Of a stretch of DNA of 64,000 nt, positions 53,112-61,005 are shown piece after piece. The translations under genes and the position numbers were made by a program. Position 1 is the first letter of the stretch. Every line of letters begins with the position of its first letter. The DNA is from CAYPFY01 sp964410105. Lineage in GTDB: Bacteria; Bacteroidota; Ignavibacteria; UBA10030; SZUA-254. The DNA lies in assembly GCA_964410105.1 (NCBI GenBank), contig CAYPFY010000016.1, positions 1 through 64,000 of the forward strand, written 5' to 3'. The notes beneath the pieces were generated by a model that made no database searches, was not told the DNA's origin, and worked only from the letters and a program-made list of their open reading frames with translations.

Positions 53112-54281
53112 TTACGCCGGCAACCGGCCTTTGAGGCTCGCGGCGCTGAACGGTCCGCTATCGGCAATGAGCGCACGCGCGCGATCGACCTGACCCCAGG
53201 TGTTCCAGAGTAATACCCCCCGCACGCGCTCTCTGTCCAGGAAGTAGATGACTCCCTCCCGGAACTCTTCCTTCCAGTCCTCCACCGCCTGCAGCCGGCT
53301 GTCCAGTTCACCGACGGCTTCGTAACCGAGGTCGAACAGGTCTGAATAAAAAAAGGGGAGATGGCGGTAAAAAATTGATTCGCCCGCCATGTTTTTACCC
53401 GCACAGGAGCCCATCGTAAGGGCGTTGTCTTCATGCTCAACCCGGATGCGCTTCCCCAGCGCCGGGTTCGGGAAGTTTGCCACATCACCCGCTGAATAGA
53501 TGTGCGGATCGTCGGTCCGGAGGTATTCATCCACGACGATGCCGTTATTCACACTGAGCCCCGCCTCGGCCGCAAGTTCCGTATTGGGCTGAATTCCTAT
53601 CCCCGCCACCACGCCGTCAAATGTGAGTTTTTCCCCATTGCGCGTCCCCACCGTGTATGTGCCGCCGCTGAGCCCGATCTTTTCCACACTGTTGTTTCCC
53701 AAAATGTTGACTCCCTTCGAGCGATAGTATTCCGTCACGAATTTTGAGAGTTTTTCGGGATACACACGCGCTCCTATTCCCCCCTCCGGGAAGATCATGC
53801 TCACACGTTTCCCGTTTAAGGCTAGCGCGGCCGCAATCTCCGATCCGATGAACCCCCCGCCGATGACGAGTATGTCCCCGCCGGGAATTTTTCTCAGCTT
53901 CGTATAATCATCAACCGTGCGGAAATATATGATGCCCGGCGCGTCCTGCGGCAGCGTCCTGACACTTCCGCCTGTGGCGAGGAGAAGTTTCCGGTATTCG
54001 AAAACCTGGTTCTTCTCGGCGATGATCTGCTTCTTCCCCCGATCAATCCGACTCACCCGGGTTGATAGGTGCAATTGTGCCCCTTCAGACGATTTTAGCC
54101 ATATGCTTTCTAACGGATCACCTTTCCATAATGCCTTTGACAGGGGAGGGCGCTTGTAAGGGGCGTTGGGTTCCATGGTGAATAATCCGATGGTGCCCGA
54201 TTTATCCACCGATCGAATCCCCCCGACAGCCGCATCCGCCGTCATCCCTCCTCCTATGATCACATAGTCGTAACCAGTCAT
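53112..54281 (-). CDS. FAD-dependent pyridine-nucleotide reductase (ferredoxin-reductase type)
   Basis: 389 residues of the rhodocoxin/ferredoxin reductase or AIF-like class: FAD motif YVIIGGGMTADAAVGGI (4-20), NAD motif DILVIGGGFIGSEIAAAL (135-152), and YSAGDVANF near 272 that closes the FAD site. A C-terminal reductase-dimerisation domain follows. It moves electrons from NAD(P)H to a ferredoxin, Rieske or quinone. Its stop lies 22 bp before the exporter and its ATG overlaps the stop of the dioxygenase gene (ATGA), so the two act together. Confidence 0.88.
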   Translation of the reverse strand: MTGYDYVIIGGGMTADAAVGGIRSVDKSGTIGLFTMEPNAPYKRPPLSKALWKGDPLESIWLKSSEGAQLHLSTRVSRIDRGKKQIIAEKNQVFEYRKLLLATGGSVRTLPQDAPGIIYFRTVDDYTKLRKIPGGDILVIGGGFIGSEIAAALALNGKRVSMIFPEGGIGARVYPEKLSKFVTEYYRSKGVNILGNNSVEKIGLSGGTYTVGTRNGEKLTFDGVVAGIGIQPNTELAAEAGLSVNNGIVVDEYLRTDDPHIYSAGDVANFPNPALGKRIRVEHEDNALTMGSCAGKNMAGESIFYRHLPFFYSDLFDLGYEAVGELDSRLQAVEDWKEEFREGVIYFLDRERVRGVLLWNTWGQVDRARALIADSGPFSAASLKGRLPA

Positions 54282-55213
54282 GGTCGACTCATAACTCGTG
54301 TCGATGGCGTTGGAATTTGTATCGGAGGGAGATGGCGGGCGATCTGCTCTCTTTCAGATTCGTACATGTCCGGCAATTTTAGTTCCATTCCAAGCCCCTC
54401 CGCAGTCTCATCGATCAAAAACCCCGGCGGATCGGTCGCAACCTCGAGAAGAACTCCGCCCGGCTCGTAAAAATAGATTGACCTAAAATATTTTCGGTCC
54501 ATGACGGGGGTAACATGACAACCTGCTTTCACGAGTTCTGTCCGTGCCTGAAGCTGGGTCCCTTCATCCGGAGTACGCCAGGCGACATGGTGAACAGTTC
54601 CCACCCCGATGGTCCCCCGGGCCCGTCCCGGTTCGTGGAGAAGATCAATGGTTTTTCCCGGTCCTCCCCCGGCAAGCTCGAAACGGTGGCGTCCGCCCGA
54701 TTCGCCCTTTTGTTGAAATCCAAGATTTTTGAAAAATCCTCCCGTCTTGCCGATGTCCGTTTCTGAAAGGGTGACGCTGTGGAGTCCGACGATGGTATCG
54801 CTCTCTTGTACGTCTACCGAACCGATCAACTCGAAGTCAAACCCATCGGGATCGACTGCCGAAAGTACTTTTTCCCCAAATCTTTCTTCCTGCCGGAGGA
54901 TTTCCACCCCGCGCAGCTCAAACTTCTTTTTCCAGTTTGAAAGTGATCGCGCCGGGACGCTGAATGAATATACCCCGATCTGCCCCGAACCCTTCCGCCC
55001 CGGCTGACCCTGCGAAGTCCACGGGAAGAACGTCAATAACGTCCCGGGGCGCCCAATGTCGTCGCCATAATAAAGATGGTAGGTGTAGGGATCGTCAAAG
55101 TTGATTGTCTTTTTGACAAGCCGTAATCCCAGGGCCCCGGCGTAAAAATCCAGATTTTTCTGCGCATCGCCTGCGATGGCAGTGACGTGGTGAATGCCCA
55201 GTAGGTTTGTCAA
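54278..55213 (-). CDS. VOC-family ring-cleaving dioxygenase (MhqO/LinE-like)
   Basis: 311 residues, two vicinal-oxygen-chelate modules. The start is TTG at 55213 with AAAAGG six bases upstream; a TTG at 55237 is also open. Metal ligands are expected in IHHVTAIAG (H8/H9), VHHVAWR (near 217) and LEVATDPPGF (E near 272), the H-H-E set of extradiol/hydroquinone dioxygenases. Homologues such as MhqO and LinE cleave hydroquinones. With the reductase and exporter in one operon it fits quinone or aromatic detoxification. The substrate is inferred. Confidence 0.85.
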   Translation of the reverse strand: MTNLLGIHHVTAIAGDAQKNLDFYAGALGLRLVKKTINFDDPYTYHLYYGDDIGRPGTLLTFFPWTSQGQPGRKGSGQIGVYSFSVPARSLSNWKKKFELRGVEILRQEERFGEKVLSAVDPDGFDFELIGSVDVQESDTIVGLHSVTLSETDIGKTGGFFKNLGFQQKGESGGRHRFELAGGGPGKTIDLLHEPGRARGTIGVGTVHHVAWRTPDEGTQLQARTELVKAGCHVTPVMDRKYFRSIYFYEPGGVLLEVATDPPGFLIDETAEGLGMELKLPDMYESEREQIARHLPPIQIPTPSTRVMSRP

Positions 55214-55266
55214 TCGGGACCTTTTTTCAATATACAAAAGGATCGGTTTTTCAGAAAATCATCAAT

Positions 55267-55294
55267 TTGCCTTTTTTCGGGACATTGCTATATT
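55267..55294 (+). promoter_or_regulatory. promoter of the 55361 membrane-protein gene
   Basis: TTGCCT (55267-55272), a 16-bp spacer and TATATT (55289-55294). The expected start is near 55301, with GAGGAGA as the ribosome site before ATG 55361. Confidence 0.5.
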
Positions 55295-55360
55295 GCATCC
55301 CCCGACCCCGGGCCGGAAGAAGAACGGGGTCGCTTCTTTCACACTTTGAGGAGACCTGTC

Positions 55361-55942
55361 ATGAAGAGAATGCTTCTGGGAGCGCTCGTCGGCGGAGTTA
55401 TACTCTTTTTCTGGAGCTTCCTTGCCTGGGTTGTCCTTCCACTCCACGAGCCGAGTTTGCGGGCCATCCCCAATGAGGATGCCGTCATGGCGACGCTTCA
55501 GTCTTCATTGAAAACAAGGTCGGTCTATATTTTCCCAAAAAACCCCGGCTCAAGCGCCGATGCCGCAGCTCAGGCCGCCTGGACCGATAAGATGAAACGG
55601 GGGCCGACAGGATTGATTTTCTTCGACCCTACGGGAACAGATCCCATGATGCCGGGCCAGTTCGCGTGCGGAATGCTTCTTGATATTATTTCGGCGTTCG
55701 TCGCCGCATGGTTTCTTGCCCGAAGTACTGCCGCCGGGTCTTCTTATATGATGCGCGTCGCCTTCTGCGGGATGTTCGGGATTTTTACAGCCGTTTTCGT
55801 TCACCTCATGAACTGGAACTGGATGGGATTCCCCGCCGATTTCACGACCGGCCAGATCATCGATGCGATCGTCTCCTGGATTCTCGCCGGACTCGGAATT
55901 GCGGCGTTTGTAAAATCGGCCGAACCGGCCCAGACCGCCTGA
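55361..55942 (+). CDS. small membrane protein, unknown family
   Basis: 193 residues from ATG 55361 (strong GAGGAGA). An N-terminal membrane helix (MLLGALVGGVILFFWSFLAWVVLP), a soluble loop with DAVMATLQSSLKTRSVYIFPKNP, and three further membrane segments (CGMLLDIISAFVAAWFLA, RVAFCGMFGIFTAVFVHLM, IIDAIVSWILAGLGIAAF). I recognise no function; the layout and the conserved LHEPSLRAIPNEDAV stretch occur in a set of uncharacterised membrane proteins. Neighbours are unrelated. Confidence 0.8.
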   Translation: MKRMLLGALVGGVILFFWSFLAWVVLPLHEPSLRAIPNEDAVMATLQSSLKTRSVYIFPKNPGSSADAAAQAAWTDKMKRGPTGLIFFDPTGTDPMMPGQFACGMLLDIISAFVAAWFLARSTAAGSSYMMRVAFCGMFGIFTAVFVHLMNWNWMGFPADFTTGQIIDAIVSWILAGLGIAAFVKSAEPAQTA

Positions 55943-55956
55943 GGTTTTTCGGGAAA

Positions 55957-56604
55957 TTATCCCACGGCCTCGAAAAACGCGGAGAGCTTGCGCTCGTCCA
56001 GCTTTCCGTCCGTCCTGACGCCGCTGCAGACATCCACCCCGAAGGGCTCGACGACGCGGATTGCCTCGGAGACGTTTTCCGCCTTCAATCCGCCCGCCAG
56101 ATAGACAGGGATTTTTACCGCGTCCCTTATGCGCCGGCTAATACTCCAGTCGTGCCGGCGGCCCGTCCCCCCCAGCTCAGGCACGGGGAGCCGCGGATTG
56201 CCCGAGTCGAGAAGTATGGCATCTACTCCGGCTGACATTCTCACGGCTTCCTCGTAGGCACTGCCGTCCATGACGTGAACGACCTGAACGATCGCTACCC
56301 CCCGAAGCCTGTCACGAAGTTCACGGTGAGTCTCAGGGGAAACCGATTGAACGAGCTGGATGACATTCACCCGGAAAAGTCGCTGCTGGGTAATGATTGA
56401 TTCCGCATCAGTCTTGCTCGTGAGGAGAAAACGTGCAACCCCGGGCGGAATTCTTGGTGCAATGTCGAGAATTTTATCGTCGCTGATAACCCCCGGGCCG
56501 CTCGGCATTTCTGAGACAAACCCCAGGGCCGATGCCCCGTAGCGAATTGCCAGCAGGGCTTCCTCCTGATTTTTTATACAGCATATCTTAACGCGGGGAC
56601 GCAT
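55957..56604 (-). CDS. trpF: phosphoribosylanthranilate isomerase (TrpF-like)
   Basis: 215 residues from the ATG at 56604 (the frame to 56709 includes an unlikely N-terminus). A (beta/alpha)8 barrel of tryptophan synthesis: VKICCI with catalytic cysteine C8 and LLDSG with D133, plus YLAGGL (near 186) and VDVCSGVR (near 203) phosphate-binding loops. It isomerises phosphoribosylanthranilate. The usual KICGIT reads KICCIK, a change at the conserved glycine. There is no trp gene nearby, so it may be a second copy or have shifted specificity, as in HisA/TrpF-like enzymes. Confidence 0.83.
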   Translation of the reverse strand: MRPRVKICCIKNQEEALLAIRYGASALGFVSEMPSGPGVISDDKILDIAPRIPPGVARFLLTSKTDAESIITQQRLFRVNVIQLVQSVSPETHRELRDRLRGVAIVQVVHVMDGSAYEEAVRMSAGVDAILLDSGNPRLPVPELGGTGRRHDWSISRRIRDAVKIPVYLAGGLKAENVSEAIRVVEPFGVDVCSGVRTDGKLDERKLSAFFEAVG

Positions 56605-56922
56605 TGTCCGGGTATCTGTAAAGTGAGATTCTGGCCCCGGAAATTTAAGGTTTTTATCAGCAGGCTGCAATCTGGATATTTCCATCGATGGCAGGAGCAG
56701 GTTCATCAACGGGGGGGGGGCGGCACCTGACGATTTACCGGGGGAAAATATAAAGCGGCCTGAAGGTTCTCGCGTCCTCCAGACCGCTTTTGCTTATGCG
56801 GGTTTGTCCTCCCACTACTGTTAGACGGCCGCCGGCTGAAAAGGTTGCAGCTTTTCGGGCATTTCGTATTTTCCTTGAATTTTTGTATATTTTGTGAGTA
56901 TTAAAACGCTTGGAGCATCGAA
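56605..56922. other. divergent intergenic region with long hairpin
   Basis: 318 bp between trpF and the bacilliredoxin gene. It has a run of ten G (56711-56720) and a 15-bp inverted repeat with two mismatches (56752-56766 and 56776-56790) that ends in CCGCTTTT on the plus strand. The hairpin is upstream of both genes, so it does not look like a simple terminator. A TATATT box lies at 56886-56891 before the bacilliredoxin gene. Confidence 0.55.
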
Positions 56923-57348
56923 ATGCACGATATTCTTGTCCAGCAAATAAGGGATGAAGTGACCAGACTCGGAGTAAAAGAACTGCGCACTCCGCAGGAG
57001 GTGGATTCCACGCTCGCCGGCCAGGCGGGAACCTCGCTCGTTTTTGTGAATTCTGTCTGCGGCTGCGCCGGCGGCATCGCCAGACCCGCCCTCGCCCTGG
57101 CCATGAAACATCCGGTTCAGCCCGACGTCATTGCCACCGTCTTCGCCAGCGGCGATCATGAAGCAACGATGAAGGCCCGGTCGTTTTTTACAAATATGCC
57201 TCCGTCATCGCCCTCGTTCGCCCTCCTCAGGGACGGGAGACTGGTCCACATGATCCACCGCTCTGATATTGAAATCCGGGATTGTCACGAGGTTGCCGAG
57301 CTGCTGACGGCCGCTTTCGACAAGTTCTGCAAGGTTACGGCCAGCTAA
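56923..57348 (+). CDS. BrxA/BrxB-type bacilliredoxin
   Basis: 141 residues, thioredoxin-like, with the CGC active site C46-G47-C48 in NSVCGCAGG. This is the YphP/YqiW (DUF1094) family, which removes bacillithiol from mixed disulfides. The ending HRSDIEIRDCHEVAELL also fits. Its presence suggests bacillithiol in this lineage, known from some Bacteroidota as well as Firmicutes; no bsh gene is present here. Cytosolic. A hairpin with T run follows at 57425. Confidence 0.88.
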   Translation: MHDILVQQIRDEVTRLGVKELRTPQEVDSTLAGQAGTSLVFVNSVCGCAGGIARPALALAMKHPVQPDVIATVFASGDHEATMKARSFFTNMPPSSPSFALLRDGRLVHMIHRSDIEIRDCHEVAELLTAAFDKFCKVTAS

Positions 57349-57350
57349 CT

Positions 57351-57367
57351 CCCCCCCCGGGGGGGGG
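57351..57367. repeat. C8/G9 homopolymer palindrome
   Basis: Eight C directly followed by nine G, two bases after the TAA of the bacilliredoxin gene. It could fold on itself or be a slippage site, and it is a likely place for sequencing errors. Confidence 0.7.
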
Positions 57368-57384
57368 CTGGTCGCAAGACCGGT

Positions 57385-57413
57385 TTGGACTTACCCCGGA
57401 GTTTTAGTATATT
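57385..57413 (+). promoter_or_regulatory. typA promoter
   Basis: TTGGAC (57385-57390), a 17-bp spacer and TATATT (57408-57413). Transcription should begin near 57420, just before a GC-rich hairpin. Confidence 0.6.
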
Positions 57414-57424
57414 GTGTTGTATTG

Positions 57425-57460
57425 ACGCCCCCGGCTATCTCGCGCGCCGGAGGCGTTTTT
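57425..57460 (+). terminator. hairpin with T run between brx and typA
   Basis: 11-bp stem with one mismatch (arms 57425-57435 and 57446-57456) and a run of five T (57456-57460). It has the full form of a terminator for the gene upstream, but it also lies at the very start of the predicted typA transcript, ten bases before the ATG. Confidence 0.75.
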
Positions 57461-57470
57461 GTTATAACCT

Positions 57471-59324
57471 ATGAACCGCAGAGAAGATATACGCAATATC
57501 GCCATCATCGCTCACGTTGATCACGGCAAGACGACGCTCGTGGATCATATGCTCCGGCAAACCGGAACTTTCCGCGACAATCAGGAAGTCGTTAAACGCG
57601 TGATGGATTCAAATGAGCTGGAGAGGGAACGGGGGATCACTATTCTCGCCAAGAATACCGCCGTCTTCTACCGCCAGGATTCTACCAGAAAAGTTTTCAA
57701 GATCAATATTGTCGACACCCCGGGCCACTCGGATTTTGCGGGCGAGGTCGAAAGAACTCTCAAAATGGTGGACGGGGTTCTCCTTCTCGTCGATGCGGCC
57801 GAAGGGCCTCTGCCCGGAACAAAATTTGTCCTGAAAAAATCGCTGGATCTGAATCTGCAGCCGATCGTCGTCATTAATAAAATCGACCGCAAGGATGCCC
57901 GCCCCCACGCGGTGCTCGACGAGGTTTTTGAGCTTTTTCTCTCCCTCGGGGCCAATGATCAGCAGCTCGATTTTCCCACGATTTATTGTATCGCGAAGCA
58001 GGGGATCGCCAAGCGCGAGCTCGAGGAAGAAGGGAAGAATCTTGAACCCCTTTTCGAAGCGATTATCTCAAAAATCGCCGGGCCGCCCGGCGATGTGTCA
58101 TCCCCCTTCCAGATGCTCGTGACGACGATCGACTATAATGACTACCTCGGGCGCCTGGGGATAGGCCGCATTCACCGGGGGAAAATCCATATCGATTCCC
58201 CCATGAAAATCGTTCACCGCGACGGGAAGATCGAAGGGGCCCGCGTGACGAAGATCTATACGTTCGAAGGGCTGAAACGCATCGAGGTGTCGGAAGCATT
58301 CGCCGGCGAGATTATCGCCATCGCAGGGATGGAGGATGTCGATATCGGCGAAACGATCGCCGATGCCGCCGACCCTGCCTCGCTCCCCTTCGTGGCGATC
58401 GAAGAGCCCACGATGTCGATGAATTTTGTGGTCAATAATTCCCCGTTCGCGGGCCTCGAAGGAAAGTATGTCACGACAAGAAGCTTGGGCGAGCGGCTTG
58501 CCCGCGAGCTCCGCTCGAATGTGAGCCTGAGGGTGGAACTCACGGACAGCCCGGATGTTTTTAAAGTCAGCGGCCGCGGGGAACTGCATATCGGAATTCT
58601 CATCGAGACGATGCGGCGCGAAGGTTTTGAATTTCAGGTCTCCGCCCCCCAGGTGATCTACAAACGAATCGACGACGTTCTCTCCGAACCGATGGAACAT
58701 GTGATCATCGATATTCCGGACGAGTATTCCGGGATAATAATACAGAATCTCGGGTCCCGGAAGGGGATCATGAATACGATGATTCAATCCCAGGGCAATA
58801 CGCGTATGGAATTCACCGTGCCGGCCCGCGGCCTGCTCGGGTTCCGCTCCGAATTCATGACCGATTCAAAAGGGACCGGGATCCTGCACCACAATTTTCA
58901 CGGCTATGAGCCCTATAAAGGGGAGCTTTCTACAAGACATAAAGGGGCCGTCATTCAGCTCGAAGAGGGGACCGCTACCTCATACGCCATGTGGAAGCTG
59001 CAGGAACGGATGACCTTTTTTATCGAGCCGGGGACGAAGGTTTATAAGGGGATGGTGGTGGGCGAGAACTCCCGGGACGAGGATATTATCGTGAATGTCT
59101 GTAAGACGAAACAGCTGACTAATATGCGCGCAAGCGGCGCCGATGAAGCTATCCGCCTCGAACCCCCGAAACTCCTGACGCTTGAACAGGCGATCGAATG
59201 GATCGCCGATGATGAGTTTATCGAGGTGACCCCAAAGTCACTAAGACTCCGCAAACAGTATCTCGACCACAACGAGAGACTCCGGATGTCGAAACAGAAG
59301 GTGGAATCGGTGGATTCCGTCTGA
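57471..59324 (+). CDS. typA: translational GTPase TypA/BipA
   Basis: 617 residues, EF-G-like ribosome-binding GTPase needed for stress and low-temperature growth. G1 AHVDHGKTT (14-22), switch ERERGITI near 51-58, VDTPGHSDF (G3) near 79-87, NKID (G4), a domain II/III, and the BipA C-terminal domain (ISVQNEGTATSYAMW-like EEGTATSYAMWKLQERMTF and TPKSLRLRKQYLD). Length fits the family. ATG 57471 has no ribosome site of its own; a promoter and a hairpin lie just upstream. Not part of an operon. Confidence 0.96.
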   Translation: MNRREDIRNIAIIAHVDHGKTTLVDHMLRQTGTFRDNQEVVKRVMDSNELERERGITILAKNTAVFYRQDSTRKVFKINIVDTPGHSDFAGEVERTLKMVDGVLLLVDAAEGPLPGTKFVLKKSLDLNLQPIVVINKIDRKDARPHAVLDEVFELFLSLGANDQQLDFPTIYCIAKQGIAKRELEEEGKNLEPLFEAIISKIAGPPGDVSSPFQMLVTTIDYNDYLGRLGIGRIHRGKIHIDSPMKIVHRDGKIEGARVTKIYTFEGLKRIEVSEAFAGEIIAIAGMEDVDIGETIADAADPASLPFVAIEEPTMSMNFVVNNSPFAGLEGKYVTTRSLGERLARELRSNVSLRVELTDSPDVFKVSGRGELHIGILIETMRREGFEFQVSAPQVIYKRIDDVLSEPMEHVIIDIPDEYSGIIIQNLGSRKGIMNTMIQSQGNTRMEFTVPARGLLGFRSEFMTDSKGTGILHHNFHGYEPYKGELSTRHKGAVIQLEEGTATSYAMWKLQERMTFFIEPGTKVYKGMVVGENSRDEDIIVNVCKTKQLTNMRASGADEAIRLEPPKLLTLEQAIEWIADDEFIEVTPKSLRLRKQYLDHNERLRMSKQKVESVDSV

Positions 59325-59411
59325 CGGCCCGGTAATCCCCGCAAAATCTTTAAAACCACGCCCTAACGCAACGCACCTCATCTCCCCCCGGCTCCCGCAG
59401 GGTGAAAAAAG

Positions 59412-60908
59412 TTATTTCATGAAAACCATGCGCCTGGTCTGTGTGAAACTTCCGGCCGTGAGCCGGTAGAAATATACCCCGCTCGGCATGTCGCCGGGGC
59501 TCCACCGGATCACATGGGTGCCCGCCTCCTCCCGTTCGTTGACGAGGGTGGCAATCTCCCTCCCGAGCAGGTTATAGATTTTTAGTGTCGCCTGAGCGGC
59601 CCTCGGAAGAGTGAATTCGAGCGTCGTGCTGGGATTGAACGGATTGGGATAATTTGCAGAAAGGTTGAAGCGATCCGGCAACGCCCGCGTATCGGAAAAC
59701 CCTGTGAGCTGCTGGTAGGAGTACTGATACCTGTTGTTATTGACCCAGTCCGACCCGCCCCACACCTGAAAGACAGATTCGACGAGATTTCCACTTCCGT
59801 CATATGTGGAAAGGTTTTGCGCAGTGTTCACCCATGCCGAGCCGTTCCAATGCTGGGAGACTCGACTGGTCTCATAGCCCTTGACATTATAGGTGAAGAG
59901 CGCCTGGTCTGTGTCGGCCCACGAGACGCCATTCCACCCCTGGGATACCGTGCTTGTTACATGGCCGCTCCCGTCATAGGTTGCGAGAGATTTAGAGGCA
60001 TTTACCCAGGCGGTGCCGCTCCAGGTCTGAATTACGAGGCTCGTCTCGTGCCCTCCGGCGTCGTAGGTGAAGAGATAATGGATGTAATTCATCCATGCGG
60101 AACCGTTCCAGATTTCAGCGACTGCCTCGACGATATGCTTGCCGGCATCAAGGGTCGCGCTGACCCGGAAGTAATTCACCCACGCGACGCCGTTCCACGT
60201 CTGATAAACCTCGCCAGTCAGGTTCCCACCGGCATCATAGGTGTAAGTGTTTTGCGACGAGTTGACCCATGCGCCAAGGGACCAGAACTGCGAGACGCTG
60301 CCCGTGAGCCTGCCGCCCGCGTCATAGGTGTTTGTCGTCCTCGAGGAATTCACCCACCCGGTGGTATCCCAGAATTGAGCAAGTTCTTGGAGCACATTTC
60401 CGCTTGCATCACATGTATATGTGTTGAGGGATGAATTCATCCAATCAGTGACTGCCCAGGTCTGCGACAACGCGCTCGCCATCTGCCCCCCAGCCTTGTA
60501 AGCGTAACTCTCCTGGGAGCTGTTCTGCCAGTCAGTGCCGGACCATGTCTGGTAGACGTAATTCAATTCCCTTCCGCTCCCATCCAGCGTCGTGCTGTCT
60601 TTTGATAGGTTGGCCCAGCTTGCTCCCTGCCACGTCTGGTAAATGGAAATGACGATCGAGCCGCTGCTGGTGAATATCTTCGTCGCTGAACGAATTCTTT
60701 GTCCGGTAAGTGTCGATTTCCCGGACAACGACATTGCACCGGGTTCAATTTTGTTCCCGGGTCGCATCTCAGCGGCCCGAAGTCCCAATTTCTCCGTCAG
60801 GAGATTCAGAATCTTTGTGGCCTGATCTTTTTGCCCAGGGCCGGAATGCCCGTTCGCCGACGCGGCGGCGAGAGCAGCTGCAACAAGAACTGTCAGAGTT
60901 TTGATCAT
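59412..60908 (-). CDS. T9SS cargo with 29-residue tandem repeats (array copy 1)
   Basis: 498 residues from the ATG at 60908, which follows AGGAGCACC and opens a signal peptide (MIKTLTVLVAAALAAASANG); the frame to 61001 is not needed. Then about ten 29-residue repeats of the form QTWNGxxWVNxxxxxxTYDAGGxLxxxVx and one partial copy. The C-terminal ~95 residues are a T9SS sorting domain (YPNPFNPSTTLEF, SGVYFYRLTAGSF). Closely similar genes lie on the same strand at 61006 and 62592. Function unknown; likely a surface or secreted repeat protein, perhaps sugar-binding or adhesive. Confidence 0.87.
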   Translation of the reverse strand: MIKTLTVLVAAALAAASANGHSGPGQKDQATKILNLLTEKLGLRAAEMRPGNKIEPGAMSLSGKSTLTGQRIRSATKIFTSSGSIVISIYQTWQGASWANLSKDSTTLDGSGRELNYVYQTWSGTDWQNSSQESYAYKAGGQMASALSQTWAVTDWMNSSLNTYTCDASGNVLQELAQFWDTTGWVNSSRTTNTYDAGGRLTGSVSQFWSLGAWVNSSQNTYTYDAGGNLTGEVYQTWNGVAWVNYFRVSATLDAGKHIVEAVAEIWNGSAWMNYIHYLFTYDAGGHETSLVIQTWSGTAWVNASKSLATYDGSGHVTSTVSQGWNGVSWADTDQALFTYNVKGYETSRVSQHWNGSAWVNTAQNLSTYDGSGNLVESVFQVWGGSDWVNNNRYQYSYQQLTGFSDTRALPDRFNLSANYPNPFNPSTTLEFTLPRAAQATLKIYNLLGREIATLVNEREEAGTHVIRWSPGDMPSGVYFYRLTAGSFTQTRRMVFMK

Positions 60909-61005
60909 GGTGCTCCTACTCGATATGAAGAAGTTGTCATACCACTCCCCACCGCCTCGCCCCTCATCTTCCCCCCAAAAAACGAATCTCGCGGACTGCA
61001 AAGAG

